A DNA stretch of 64,000 bases, taken from positions 102,221,897 through 102,285,896 of the forward strand of contig NC_081407.1 of NCBI RefSeq assembly GCF_030272615.1, read 5' to 3'. This document shows, piece after piece, positions 45,619 through 56,020 of this stretch. Under the pieces are notes generated by a model. That model saw only the letters and a program-made list of their open reading frames with translations, had not been told where the DNA came from and ran no database searches. The position numbers and the translations under genes were made by a program. Numbering within the stretch: the stretch's first letter is position 1; every line of letters begins with the position of its first letter. Origin of the DNA: Cryptomeria japonica (Eukaryota > Streptophyta > Pinopsida > Cupressales > Cupressaceae).

Positions 45619-45955
45619 CCGTTAGGAAGGTGGTATAAAATGGAAGCTGAGAGGTGGGTTAGGATAAGATAGGGAGTTAAGTGATGAATGATGTAATTGT
45701 GAAAGAGTAAGTTAGGAAGATACGAAAGTGAATGGGGGGAGATAAAAGGATGTGAAGGATGGAATGGGGTTAGGTAGGTGAACTAAAAGTAAGTGTGTAT
45801 GAGGTTAAGGTTTAGGATAGGATGTAGGAAAGTGGAGGAGGTTAAGATAGAGGATATGAAAGGTAGATGGAAGGTAATAATGATAGGAAGTGAGGTAAAG
45901 GTTATGAGGTGTGGGTTAGAAACTAGGGTGTAGGAAATGGAAGGAAGGGTCATAT
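45619..45955 (+). repeat. cytosine-depleted, G/A/T-only tract
   Basis: Between 45,661 and 45,945 I count only about three C residues on the plus strand while G is abundant. Recurrent words are 'ggttagg', 'ggaag', 'gatgtagg' and 'gaggttaagg'. The complementary 115-codon minus frame (45,783-46,130) is Ser/Thr/Leu-rich because of this composition and is not a credible gene. Confidence 0.8.
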
Positions 45956-48300
45956 CACTTTGAGATTTTTCACCAAGATGAGTAGCCTGAGTATTGACCT
46001 CAAATCTTACAAGCCATGAGGATCCACTTGCAGTAGAGGAGCATATACTTGAATCTTGGGAGCTTATTAGGAGTTCACCTTGAATTTGGGAAATACACAT
46101 AGAGGAGATAGAATATTGATCAATACACATTACCTAGCCTCATCATGCATAAATACAAGAGGTATAGACTATAGAAAGCACATATCATTAGCCAAAGGAT
46201 CATATTTGAGAGTTGCTTCATCTCCAATCCTCTACATTTTTAAGAACCACAAATGAGGTTGAGGATAAGTCCTGGTTACTTAGCTTGGACTTATGCTTTG
46301 GGTTGTATCTATATGTGAGCAACCTAAAGGCATAATTTTCAATGCAATTTTTGAGAGGACTTGCTTCCACCTTGTGGTACTGGGAGGATAAAATGCACCA
46401 ACTCACATTGGAAACCCTCTCCAGATACCATTTTGGAGTGCTTCAAAGTGTGTTCTATTTCAAAATATTTTTGATAATGAGTTTCACAATTTACATAATA
46501 AGGTTTCATAGTGGCTCAACATGAGAGTTAGTTTTTGGAGTTCTTGTAGTTTGTAGATTACATTCAAGACAAGTTACTTGTTAATTATTTCATTAGGGGT
46601 GGAAAGCCCAAAATTTCAGTTTTCCTACACATGGCCAATCCAAATGACTTTAGGGTTGCTATGGCAAAGTATCTTATGGAAAATGAGGTATATGGGAGGA
46701 CACAAGAGGCATGAGATAAGTTTGTAACCTTGATGAAGGGACTAAAGTGTCCATAGGCCTCCCCATCCTTCAAAGGATAATTTAGAATTACTATATGATT
46801 TACAAAGAAAAACCTAATAGTATCAATATTAGGGACAAAGGTCTAGAGCATAGTAGGGGCCATAGGGTAGTCACATGTGACCATCATCAACACAAGGATA
46901 TTTTAGGTATGAGAGACTATAAGGCTATCAAGCTAGGCCTTCTATGACTCAACAAACTTTTAGGGGAGAATCTAGTGTTTTTAGTAGTTAGGATCTTCTA
47001 ATTATGGTGGGGCCTAGCCAAAATAGGGTTATATGAGAGGCACATGTTATGTATATGTTAGTATCAGACAGAGAGTGCCCACAAGGTTTTAGAGTAGGTG
47101 AACACCATCCTACAATGTCAAAGTAGATAGTTGATATGTGGGTCTTTACCCTCCCAAACACCCAAAGGTCAAAGGAAGATTCACTATTGCAACACTCACT
47201 TTTTGTGATAGTCTCAAGCACTCAGGATAGTCACTCCTTCCATGGCCATTCTTCTTCACACAACACTCTCTAACATTAATTATGATGATAGTGTACCTCC
47301 TTAAACATTCCACCAACACCTAACTCAATACCAAAATCTTTCCCAATCTTGCTAATGGACTAATTAACTCAACTCACTATGAAATTGTGATGGTCAATGC
47401 AAGGTTTAGGACAGTAGTAATTAGGATCTTCTAATTATGGTGGGGCCTAGCCAACATAGGGTTGTATGAGATAGGGGTAAGTTCAACAGTGATGTGTATT
47501 AGATTGTCATCAAAGTTTCTTGTTAGTGTTACTTTGTATCAACATTAACCACTTATTGTCATGGGAATCAACTAATAGACAACATAGATATTTATCATCA
47601 ACCTCCTTTTTTTTCACCAAAGGGATAAAAATTTATTAAACACAACGAGAATTATAGAGAAAGAAAGTAGATACATAACCTAATCTAATCTCCATTTGCA
47701 TAACCTAAGAAGGTAGATACAACTAAATAATCTTGAAAGAATTGCATATGAAGGGCACTATTAGAAAAGAACTTATGTACCATGCTAGTCTATGTAGCTA
47801 CTACTAATTATTGCATAGAAATAGATACATGTGTTAGAATGTGTTGAAATAGTAGCTAGCTCGAATAGGACAGACCCTATAAATGTAACTTTTAATTTGG
47901 TCTGACCCTAATTGGGTGATGTAACTTGTGGTCCTATATTGAATGTAACTTGTAGATAGGGTGATGTAACTTGTGTTCCTATATTGAATGTAACTTGTAA
48001 TTTGGTTTGAATGTAACCAAGGATAAATATTCAAAAAGTATAATAATTACACTAATACATATATCACTCTCATGCCTTCCTTAATTTGATATAAGGTCCC
48101 TCTATCCTGTTAATGCATGATAGCCTCGGTAAGATAAATTATTGAATGAGAGATAAATAAAGTCTCTCATTCAATCATCTATCCTATCAATAAACTATGA
48201 TGAAGACTTCAAGCTATTGTTCCTTCATTTGATCGATGATCATTCTTAAATTTGTATATATTCAACCATACTTGTAAAGTTCAATCAATGCTTAACTATT
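45956..48300. other. unassigned, possibly decayed gag
   Basis: Plus-strand translation around 46,345-46,700 shows 'LRGLASTLWYWEDKM' and 'MANPNDFRVAMAKYLMENE', which recall plant retroelement gag, but stops are dense. A ~50-bp direct repeat ('aggatcttctaattatggtg') occurs at about 46,989 and 47,427. A 45-bp tandem pair ('gggtgatgtaacttgtg') lies at 47,914-48,003. No other feature was seen. Confidence 0.3.
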
Positions 48301-48310
48301 GATAACCATC

Positions 48311-48520
48311 GGTTGTAAATCTTATAGCACAAAATATCGATTGGTACTGGTTTACATTAAAACCAATGCACTCCGATTAATATTGGTTAACATATTAACT
48401 ATGAACACCGATTGTTATCAGGCTTAACCAATGCACTTTGATTAATATCAGTTAATATATTAACTGTGAACATTGATTGTTATCGGGCTTAACTAATACA
48501 TACCGATTAGTATCGGTTGT
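48311..48520. repeat. 65-bp tandem repeat, about 2.5 units
   Basis: Unit starts at 48,376 (attaatattgg), 48,441 (attaatatcag) and 48,506 (attagtatcgg). Units share 'atattaact.tgaaca' and 'gcttaac.aat.ca' and are enriched in ccgat/atcgg words. Confidence 0.75.
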
Positions 48521-48580
48521 CTTGCATATGATAGACATGTCAATTAAGTATCAGGTGGTTTGTTAAGTGATATATACACC

Positions 48581-48694
48581 GATGAAATATTTGGGCATAA
48601 AATAGATGAAATGCACTCCATACTACTGCTGCACAATATTTTGGTCGATGATATTTTTAAAATAGTAAAGGAAGGTGTATGGAACAACCAAATT
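48581..48694. repeat. 114-bp direct repeat flanking the DRM inverted repeat (left)
   Basis: Starts gatgaaatatttgggcataa and ends aacaaccaaat. Matches 49,223-49,336 with about two differences. A frame through it reads 'DEIFGHKIDEMHSILLLHN', which I cannot assign. Confidence 0.9.
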
Positions 48695-48789
48695 TTTATC
48701 ATTATAAACAATAAATATTTTAAGATCCTTTTATGATGTGTAAGTTGAGAATATTTTATGAAAGGTCCCTAAATGGATACACTTTAAAC

Positions 48790-48905
48790 TGAATGTTTGA
48801 TTGCTTGTTCACTTGGAATTGAATTGATTTTATAATTAAGAGATCACTTGAATTGTAGGTAAACCCCTTCAAATGACAGGGTAGGCTTCCTTTTATACTT
48901 AATAT
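48790..48905 (-). repeat. fragment of the minus-strand LTR-like family
   Basis: 'tgattgcttgttcacttg', 'agagatcacttgaattgtag' and a TATAAAAGG box (minus, about 48,890-48,898) match 50,161-50,500 and, more weakly, 9,020-9,140. Confidence 0.55.
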
Positions 48906-48908
48906 ATG

Positions 48909-49008
48909 TCTTGAAAGCATTTTATCCCGATGGCTTTAAATTAAAGTACTTTCTCTTGTATCTGGTATTGGTGGAGTAGAGGTTGCATTGCATCGACCTA
49001 GGATACAT
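48909..49008 (+). pseudogene. DRM-type DNA methyltransferase fragment, plus arm of an inverted repeat
   Basis: Translates as 'VLKAFYPDGFKLKYFLL', then, after a one-base shift, 'SGIGGVEVALHRPRIH'. This is the junction between motif X and SAM-binding motif I (SGIGGxEVALHRxxI) of plant domains-rearranged methyltransferases, whose catalytic motifs are permuted. The fragment at 51,442-52,175 carries the same one-base shift at the same place, so both came from an already broken copy. It forms a ~100-bp arm about 85% identical to the reverse complement of 49,035-49,135, with a 26-bp spacer. Confidence 0.75.
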
Positions 49009-49205
49009 ATTTCCACAAATACGACACAAGTTAAATGTATCCCAGGTTGATGCAAAGCAACCTCTACTCCAAAGATCACCGGAAAATAGAGAAAGAACTT
49101 TAATTTAATGCCATCAGGATAAAAGGCTTTCAAGATAGATAAATGGTATGCAACTGTATCTATTTGGAATGCATTACCCAAACAATGCAATCGATCAGTC
49201 ACCTT
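48936..49205 (-). pseudogene. DRM-type DNA methyltransferase fragment, minus strand
   Basis: In one open frame from 49,202 it reads 'VTDRLHCLGNAFQIDTVAYH', 'LSILKAFYPDGIKLKFF' and 'FGVEVALHQPGIHLTCVVFVEI'. These are motif X (LGNxFQxDTxAYHL), the region of motif I and the start of motif II (VVxVEI) of plant DRM enzymes. The glycine-rich SGIGG loop is replaced by PVIFG, so it could not bind cofactor even though the frame is open. The homologous part ends near 49,010, and the frame then runs into the oppositely oriented arm. The catalytic Pro-Cys motif is absent. It is a fragment, not a gene. Confidence 0.75.
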
Positions 49206-49222
49206 TGAAAAGAAAGTGGTAT

Positions 49223-49336
49223 GATGAAATATTTGGGCATAAAATAGATAAAATGCACTCCATACTACTGTTGCACAATATTTTGGTCGATGATATTTTT
49301 AAAATAGTAAAGGAAGGTGTATGGAACAACCAAATT
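49223..49336. repeat. 114-bp direct repeat flanking the DRM inverted repeat (right)
   Basis: Near-identical partner of 48,581-48,694. Together they bracket the LTR fragment and the two DRM arms. Confidence 0.9.
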
Positions 49337-50160
49337 CTTAAGGTGGATTTGCTACTGCTGTAAAATGATGATGGATTCACCTTTCATTTGAAATGTCTAA
49401 ACATTGTCAATCATAAAATGTGCCCCTCCTTAAGGCGGATTTGCTACTGCTGCTCCTTAACAAGCAATTTCTCCACTCTTACATTCACTGTTTTGGTGAT
49501 CACCCCGGTTCTCCACCCAATCTGCACATCAACCTGCTAGTAATTTATTGTACATGTTAGAGGAGTGCCACCCCGTGAATATTAGGCCTTTTACATTCAT
49601 GGAATGACCATTCTCATTGTAAATCAACCAAATCAAATGCCAAATTGCACAAATATGTTAGAATAGTCAATGCAACTAGTCTAAAGTCTGAGACAAATAG
49701 AATATCAGTGCATCTTCCTTGCAAATAAGATGTTCAAGGTCTCTTCAATGCATTAGGAATTCAAATACACATGCAAGACAAAGTTACCATAAGCCAAAAC
49801 ACCAAAAAAATTCAAGAAAACAAAAATTTGTTGTTATTGCTTGTCCTAGTCCGTACACCAGCATTCTTTGTCATACAAAGCATTACATCAACCATTTGAT
49901 CAAAACCTCTTAATTGCTGACACACAAGGTCATGAAATGATTTATTGAACTTGCCTAAACTCTTGTAGACTCCCTAAGCCATAAATTCCTATTACATCTT
50001 TTTGTTGGTCCTAAGGTCCTTACCAGGCCCTTTAGGACAAATTACAAACTTATTACAATTTTCATCATTAAAGGCCATAATGGACCTTAAGACATCATAA
50101 TTGATTGGCTCTTCACTCCTAAGACCTTCAAAAGTCTTTAATGGCTTCATTGAGTCCTTT
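49337..50160. other. unassigned spacer
   Basis: 'ggcggatttgctactgctg' near 49,434 repeats a piece at 49,343. No coding potential was recognised. Confidence 0.3.
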
Positions 50161-50500
50161 GGTCTTCCAAATGCACCTGCACCAACTTGAATTCTCCTTC
50201 AATGCTTGATTGCTTGTTCATGAATGTTGTGCTTTAACATGATCATGAATGTTGTGCTTTAACTTGAATTCTCCTTCAATGCTTGATGAATGATTGATTG
50301 CTTGTTCACCTGGAATTTAATTGATTTTATAGTTAAGAGATCACTTGAATTGTAGGTAGACCCCTTCAAATGGCAGAGTAGGCCTCCTTTTATACCTAAT
50401 CATACATAAAGTGTTTGAATTTTTTCTCACACATGAGGCAAGAAATGAGGGGTCATATTTTGGGTCCCAATCATGAGTCTTGTAAATTTAGGATGTGACA
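50161..50500 (-). repeat. minus-strand LTR-like segment
   Basis: In minus orientation it starts TGTCACATCC at 50,500 and has a TATAAAAGG box at about 50,388-50,396, followed by 'aggcctactctgcc'. It shares this core with 48,790-48,905 and with 8,801-9,475. No partner LTR was seen. Confidence 0.45.
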
Positions 50501-51441
50501 TGATAAAGGGGGCATCAATGTCTCAAGATCAGATGGACCTTAAGTGATTGTCTCCCTTGCATATGATTTATTTGGGTGATAAACTTCACCATTCTACTCA
50601 CAAGAATTTTATTAAGTCTCAAATATAGGGAAACGGAAGGCTTCAAATAGAAAACTTGTACATGCAACGAAATCCATTGACTAATCAGAAGAACAAAATG
50701 AAGAAATGGTTCGATCATCTGAGAGATGTTGTAGACTTGCAACTCACCAGCTACTTAGTTTTTGCGGGTAAGAATTTTTTTTGTTTTGGTTATGGTTGTG
50801 GTGTTTGTAGGGAGAAATTTACAAATTTATATCTATTTTCACTATTTAATGCTTTATGGGTTTGTAATGGTAATTTAATGTTCTTTCATATTTTTGAATA
50901 TATTCTTTATAATAGCCTATTATATTGATTTGTTCTATTATGGATAATGGTGTGGGTCAGACGACTTTGCCATTGGTGCATGAAAGCATTGCAGGAGTTC
51001 TACTTTTAAAAATTGCATAAAACATTTATTATTTATTTGATTCAGTGTTATTTGCAAAAAAGTATTATCAATGATGTTTCCTTTCTCCAAGAATTGTCTA
51101 GGATCTTTCCGTCAGATAATATGTAACATCGAACGACTAAATCTTTTCTTTACAAATGCTTATTTTTTTCAATTATTATCTAAGCATGAATTAAAATTTA
51201 TATATGTACGGAAGCAGAACATACAAGTTGAAGAGTCATGTGCAAGTAAATTTCATAAAAGAAAGCAAGCATGCATTATCTTGAATGACATGGAAACAAG
51301 CTCATCAGCTGCCTAGAAGAGAGCAATTGGAGAAAAGTAGAGGAAAGTGTTAAAGGGTGATAAATACATAGAGAGTATGCAATACAAACAAACAATGTCT
51401 GGAGTGTGTGATGTGATGTCTCTAATTTATGTCCGGAGGGA
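50501..51441. other. unassigned, upstream of DRM fragment
   Basis: A 90-codon plus frame (50,656-50,928) includes a splice-donor-like 'gcgggtaagaa' at about 50,764. 51,020-51,440 might be N-terminal DRM sequence, but I cannot match ubiquitin-associated domains to it. Confidence 0.25.
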
Positions 51442-52175
51442 CTAACTGATTTTGGAGTTCCTGCGAAACCTATTGGGCCACTCTTGGAGGAAATCAATGT
51501 GTTCATGCAAGGAGCACCTTTTTTCTATTATGAGAATGATGCTTTTGCACCGAATGATATTTGGAAGACAATATCCAAAAATTTCTATAGTGTGGAACTA
51601 GAGTTGGCTGACTCGAAGTAATTTTTAGCTTTCAGAAGACCAAGAGGTTATGTACACAATCTCCCAATAGAAGGGCGATTTCAAGCATTACCTCTCCCCC
51701 CCATGACTATTCAAGAAGCACTTCCTCAGACAAAGGAATATTGGCCTCCATGGGATCAAAGAAAAAAATTGAAGCATAGATTCTAGACGATGTGCTGGTG
51801 TCCTTCGAGAAGAACTCTGCACTATAATTGAAAATTCATGAGGGAAACTGCAAGATAGTGAAGAGAAATACATTCTTGAAAAGTGGGAAGAATGGATCTT
51901 GGTTTGGGTGGGGCCAAGTCAGGTGGCTCCTCTAGAGGTTGATGAGATACAAATCATATTAGGATTTGAAAAAGAGCACACTCGTGGAACTTTGTGTGTG
52001 ACTGATCAATTGCATTGTTTGGGTAATACATTTCAAATAGATACAATTGCATACCATTTATCTGTCTTGATTAAAGCCTTTTATCCTAATGGCATTAAAT
52101 TAAAGTTCTTTCTTTTCTATCTGGTATTGGTGGAGAAGAGGTTGCTTTGCATCGACCTGGGATACATTGCATCTT
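51442..52175 (+). pseudogene. DRM-type de novo DNA methyltransferase pseudogene (N-terminal catalytic half)
   Basis: Plus-strand blocks in order: 'DFGVPAKPIGPLLEEI', 'GAPFFYYENDAFAP', 'DIWKTISKNFYSVELELADS', then a TAA at 51,619-51,621. After it come 'RRPRGYVHNLPIEGRFQALP', 'TIQEALPQTKEYWPPWD', a shift and stops near 51,785, 'SEEKYILEKWEEWILVWVG', 'VAPLEVDEIQIILGFEKEHT', 'DQLHCLGNTFQIDTIAYHLS', 'LIKAFYPNGIKLKFF' and, shifted by one base, 'SGIGGEEVALHRPGIH'. The order and spacing match plant DRM1/DRM2, which add methyl groups to cytosines guided by 24-nt RNAs. Homology stops just after motif I, before the catalytic Pro-Cys motif, where inverted-repeat element D begins. No intron is evident across the fragment. 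Confidence 0.8.
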
Positions 52176-53033
52176 ATCTTGATTAATTGGTAAGATATGA
52201 TTTCTAGTGTGATTTCTAAAAACTAACAAATATAAAGCTTGTGATCTATAGAATTATAAATATTTGTAATTTTGTATATATTTGTTTATAATTTTTTGAA
52301 ATTCATTTTGTGAAATATATGTATTTTTCAATTTCAGACACTTTACTAAATTAAAATTACATGATTGGACATAATTTATTTTTATTCGTATGATATGATA
52401 GATAAGATGAAATAAGATTTTTGTATTACCGTGATGAGACATTTCCATTAGACAAACAAGTCCTTTCCATTGCAGAAGTAATGATGTTCAAAGTCTTTTA
52501 CAGTGTACAAGTAATTGAATGATCATTTTCCAACATTCAATGAATTTGTAGGCAAAGAAGATTTCTCACTCAAAACATTTTCACACGACGCTCAGAAATT
52601 TTCCACATTTTCACATGACGCTCGGAGATTTCTCACTCAAAAGATTAACTTGAATGGAATCTATTTGTACTACTCAATCAGACCAATATAAAGTTGTGCG
52701 GTAGTCATCAGAGCATACAAAACCTTTTCCGAAAAACTCGTAGAAGTAATTGAATGAAGGGTGTTCAATGTATTAATCAGTTTGAAAGGAAACAAAATTT
52801 CGCTGTCAAAATATTTCTTACACGGCACTCGCTAAATTTCCACATTTGAATAGACTTTGAACTTTATTCTACACTCTTGAAAGCTTTAGTTTTGGCTAGA
52901 CATTATTATTTTCTACAACGTGCTAATCAATGACTGCTAATTGACCACTTAATCGTGTTTGACAATTAATCATCATGGATGTCTTCTTTTCGGACTACTA
53001 CACGTTATTGTTGTAGTTGGTCAATCATAATAA

Positions 53034-53038
53034 GAAAT
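53034..53038. repeat. target-site duplication of the solo LTR (left)
   Basis: GAAAT before the LTR, repeated at 54,394-54,398 directly after it. Confidence 0.75.
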
Positions 53039-54393
53039 TGTAGTCACACAAATCTGTCCAGCTTAATTAAATAAATATTCGCTATTTATTTGATTAAAAA
53101 TCCACTAGCCATCAGTTAATTAAATAAATATTTAATTAATTCATTTCCAAACATTCTCCTATTAATTAAATAAATTATTCAATTTATTTTAATTAATTCA
53201 TTAAACCAAATTCACAATCAATTAGATAAATAAAATCTGTTTATTTAATTAAATAAAACATTTATTTAAATCATTATCCCCCCCACTTGCATTTTCCTAC
53301 AAATGCAACTTGCACACATTTATTGAAATAAATGAATTTTTATTTTAATAAAATCCTATTTTTCCCTCACCCACCAAATCCAATTGCATTCCTAAATCCC
53401 CTTCTAGATTCTTCTAACCCCTTCCTAATTAGCCTAATCCATCCCCTAATTATTGTCACATTCCTAAGCAAAATGGAGTCACTTCTCAAAGACTTCAAAA
53501 GTCTTTAAAAAGCATTTAATGCTTTGTGTGTTCAACAAATTAACCCCCAAAGTCTTCCAAGACCACTAATGGCTCTTACATGACCATTTATGGCTCTTAC
53601 ATAACCATTTATGGTTATTTCAAACTTGTTTCCCCAAACATTTATTGCTTTGACCATGTTTATCCCTTTTTACATTTGCACAAGAGTTTATCCATTGGAT
53701 AAAAGCTTTATTCTTTGAATAAAGAGTTTATTCATTCAACTAACCTTGACTTTAACTCCCAAGGTCATATCAAGCATTTAATGCTTATTCCCTCTCCTAT
53801 CAACCTATCTCATGTTGACACTTGTCATCCTGGGATTGGGTTGAAAGCCCTCACATGGATTGAAAATCATTCAATCCCGACCCTTGTTGAGATTACTCAA
53901 TCTCAACCATCCATTGCTCCATTTTTCCTATAAATAGGGCCCATTTCTTCATAATCCAGATCTTGAAAACTTGTATGCATCTAACCTATAGGCATTTTAG
54001 AGAGCATTTAGCATAGAAAACTAAAGTCTTGTTATTTTGGTTAAAATCAATCATTTTAATAGCATCTAGTATTTTAGCTTTTCATTTGACATTTGGAGCA
54101 AAATACTAAAATCTCAATCCTCCATAAGTATCCATAGTGCAAAAAGTTGCTGAAAGCTACACTATTTTGGAACTTGGAGAGGAGAGGAACAAGGGAGAAG
54201 GAGCTAAGAGCATGCTAAGAGGCATTTGGAGATGCCTTATTATCTTTGTTTCATTTGTTAGATATATTAGCATGATTTTAGTATCTCTTTTGATATGCCT
54301 GTTTAGATTAGTTTTTGATTGACCAACACTAACGATTTCTTATGTCTTGTGTTGTTTGTCATTTGCTAACCTTGTCCATTTCGCAGTGCATCA
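53039..54393 (+). repeat. solo LTR, 1,355 bp
   Basis: Starts TGTAGTCACAC and ends CAGTGCATCA, with 5-bp GAAAT duplications on both sides. There is no internal region or second LTR, so it is probably the product of unequal recombination between LTRs. A TATAAATA box at 53,929-53,936, followed by 'gggccc', gives plus orientation. The first 260 bp are TTAATTAAATA-rich. Frames inside (72 codons at 53,715, 61 at 54,137) are not recognisable proteins. Confidence 0.75.
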
Positions 54394-55089
54394 GAAATTT
54401 CACAGCTCTTGAAGAACAAAAATTGGACATTTCTTTATTTTTATTTGGACAGTTTTTGAATAATAAAAATTTGAAAGTAATTTTACATTTATATTTATTA
54501 AATTTTTCAAGTGTTTAGATTAATACTTAGAAGTGATATAAATGTTATATATATATATATATATTTGTGTTATTAATTAAAAGAAAAATTAAATCAGACA
54601 AATATTTTTCATGTATCTATATCTCACTAGTCAATATGTTATTTTAGTTCTTTATTTCAATTTTGCTTACATATGCCAAAAAATCATAGCAATCTTCTCT
54701 AACACTACATACAATATCTTTAATATCTCTATATAGAATTTGTGTCCAATCATATAATTCTAATTTAGAATTAATAATAGTATCTAAATATATAAAAAAT
54801 ACAAATATTTACATCTTATCAGTCATTTTTTATCTTTTAGAAGTCATCTTATGAAGTTTGTGTCATTGTTTGAGATTTGTATATAGTTTCTTTCAAAAAA
54901 TATTAAATATATTGAAAGAAATATTTTCTATTTATTTAATTTTTCAATATTTGATCATTCTTATATTGTAAATATTAAGGTATACATAAAATATGCAAGA
55001 CTTTAGGATTTGTAACTCTTATCAATGAATACGCACTTTTCTTGTCAACATTTAGTTCCATTGTTAGGATGCTAGTTAAGTATTAAAGT

Positions 55090-56020
55090 ATTGTCATACT
55101 TGAACTAACAAGTTTCCTTAGATGGAGGTGTATTCTTGATAATCTTATCCTCACATGGAAAACTATTGAACGAGCTCAACAATCAAGCCAAAATGCTATC
55201 TTCATTAAGATAGATTTCAATAAAGCTTTCAATTGAATGCATTGGACCTTCATTCTCAAAATATTGCAGTGATTGGGGTTTGGCCCCAAATTATGTAAAT
55301 ATATTGCAATGTTATTCAAAGATGTGAATGCCTAGCTAATAGTTAATATGGAGATGTTTGATCCATTCCCCTTACAATGCTCAACAAGACAAGGTTGTTT
55401 GTTATCTCCTTTCCTTTATGTCCTTGTTGATGATGCTCTTGGATACTTGTTGTAGAAGTACAATGGAATGAATTTAATCAAGGGTATCTCTATTCCTAAT
55501 AGTGTGGTTGTCATTAACTCTCATTTTTCTAATGATAGCATACTCTTTGAGATTTCAAATGTGATGGATATCCTTAACCTTAACTACTATGTTTATATAT
55601 CTAAGTTAGATGATCATAAAATTGAATTTCTCATGACACAAATAGATAATGCTCCTCCTTGGATTCCTTCATAATGGAAATAGATTAAGAATGGTCAAAT
55701 CTCATGTTACTAAGGCATTCACTTTGGGCTAGGTATATCTCTTTCTAAGATGTGTAGGTGGTTCCTTAATAAAATGATAGCTATGTTGCTTACTTAAAAA
55801 ACAAGTTTCTTTCTATGGCAGACAAGATTCAATTCATGAATCATATATTCTTAGCCTCACATGTTTATTATTCATCATGTTGGATGCCTTCTAAATAAGG
55901 CTATGATGACCTTATCAAAATTGTCCATCAATTTATATGGTCTAATTGGAGTTGTAATGATAGTTTCAAATGCACTTCATGGTTGCATTACATTCAACAT
56001 AAGTGATGCAGCCATGATCC
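55090..56020 (+). pseudogene. LINE reverse transcriptase relic
   Basis: Blocks are 'CILDNLILTWKTIERAQ', 'AIFIKIDFNKAFN' (usually DFxKAYD), 'WTFILKILQ', 'STRQGCLLSPFLYVLVDDAL', 'INSHFSNDSILFEISN' (active-site FADD degraded to FSND), 'FGLGISLSKMC' and, after shifts, 'HVYYSSCWMPSK'. They parallel the relic at 10,690-11,815 closely. Many stops and at least two frameshifts are present. Both ends are missing, so this is an old fragment. Confidence 0.75.

Larger units (their letters stand above)
52187..54960. mobile_element. inverted-repeat element, copy D (split by a solo LTR)
   Basis: The left end (52,187-52,440) and the reverse complement of the right end (54,700-54,960) share 'gatttctaaaaac', 'aaatatttgtaattttg' and 'acatgattggaca', in the order of copy A. 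The interior has 'taatgatgttcaaagtc' and 'aatgatcattttccaacatt', as in copy A, but only a single minisatellite-like unit. Without the LTR at 53,039-54,393 it is about 1.4 kb. No transposase was found. Its left edge abuts the DRM pseudogene. Confidence 0.6.

Noticed and set aside
45783-46130. 115-codon Ser/Thr-rich minus frame
   Set aside because: Open because the complementary strand lacks C; no domain or start context.
46342-46773. Possible gypsy gag
   Set aside because: Only short suggestive words between many stops; not enough to annotate as a gag pseudogene.
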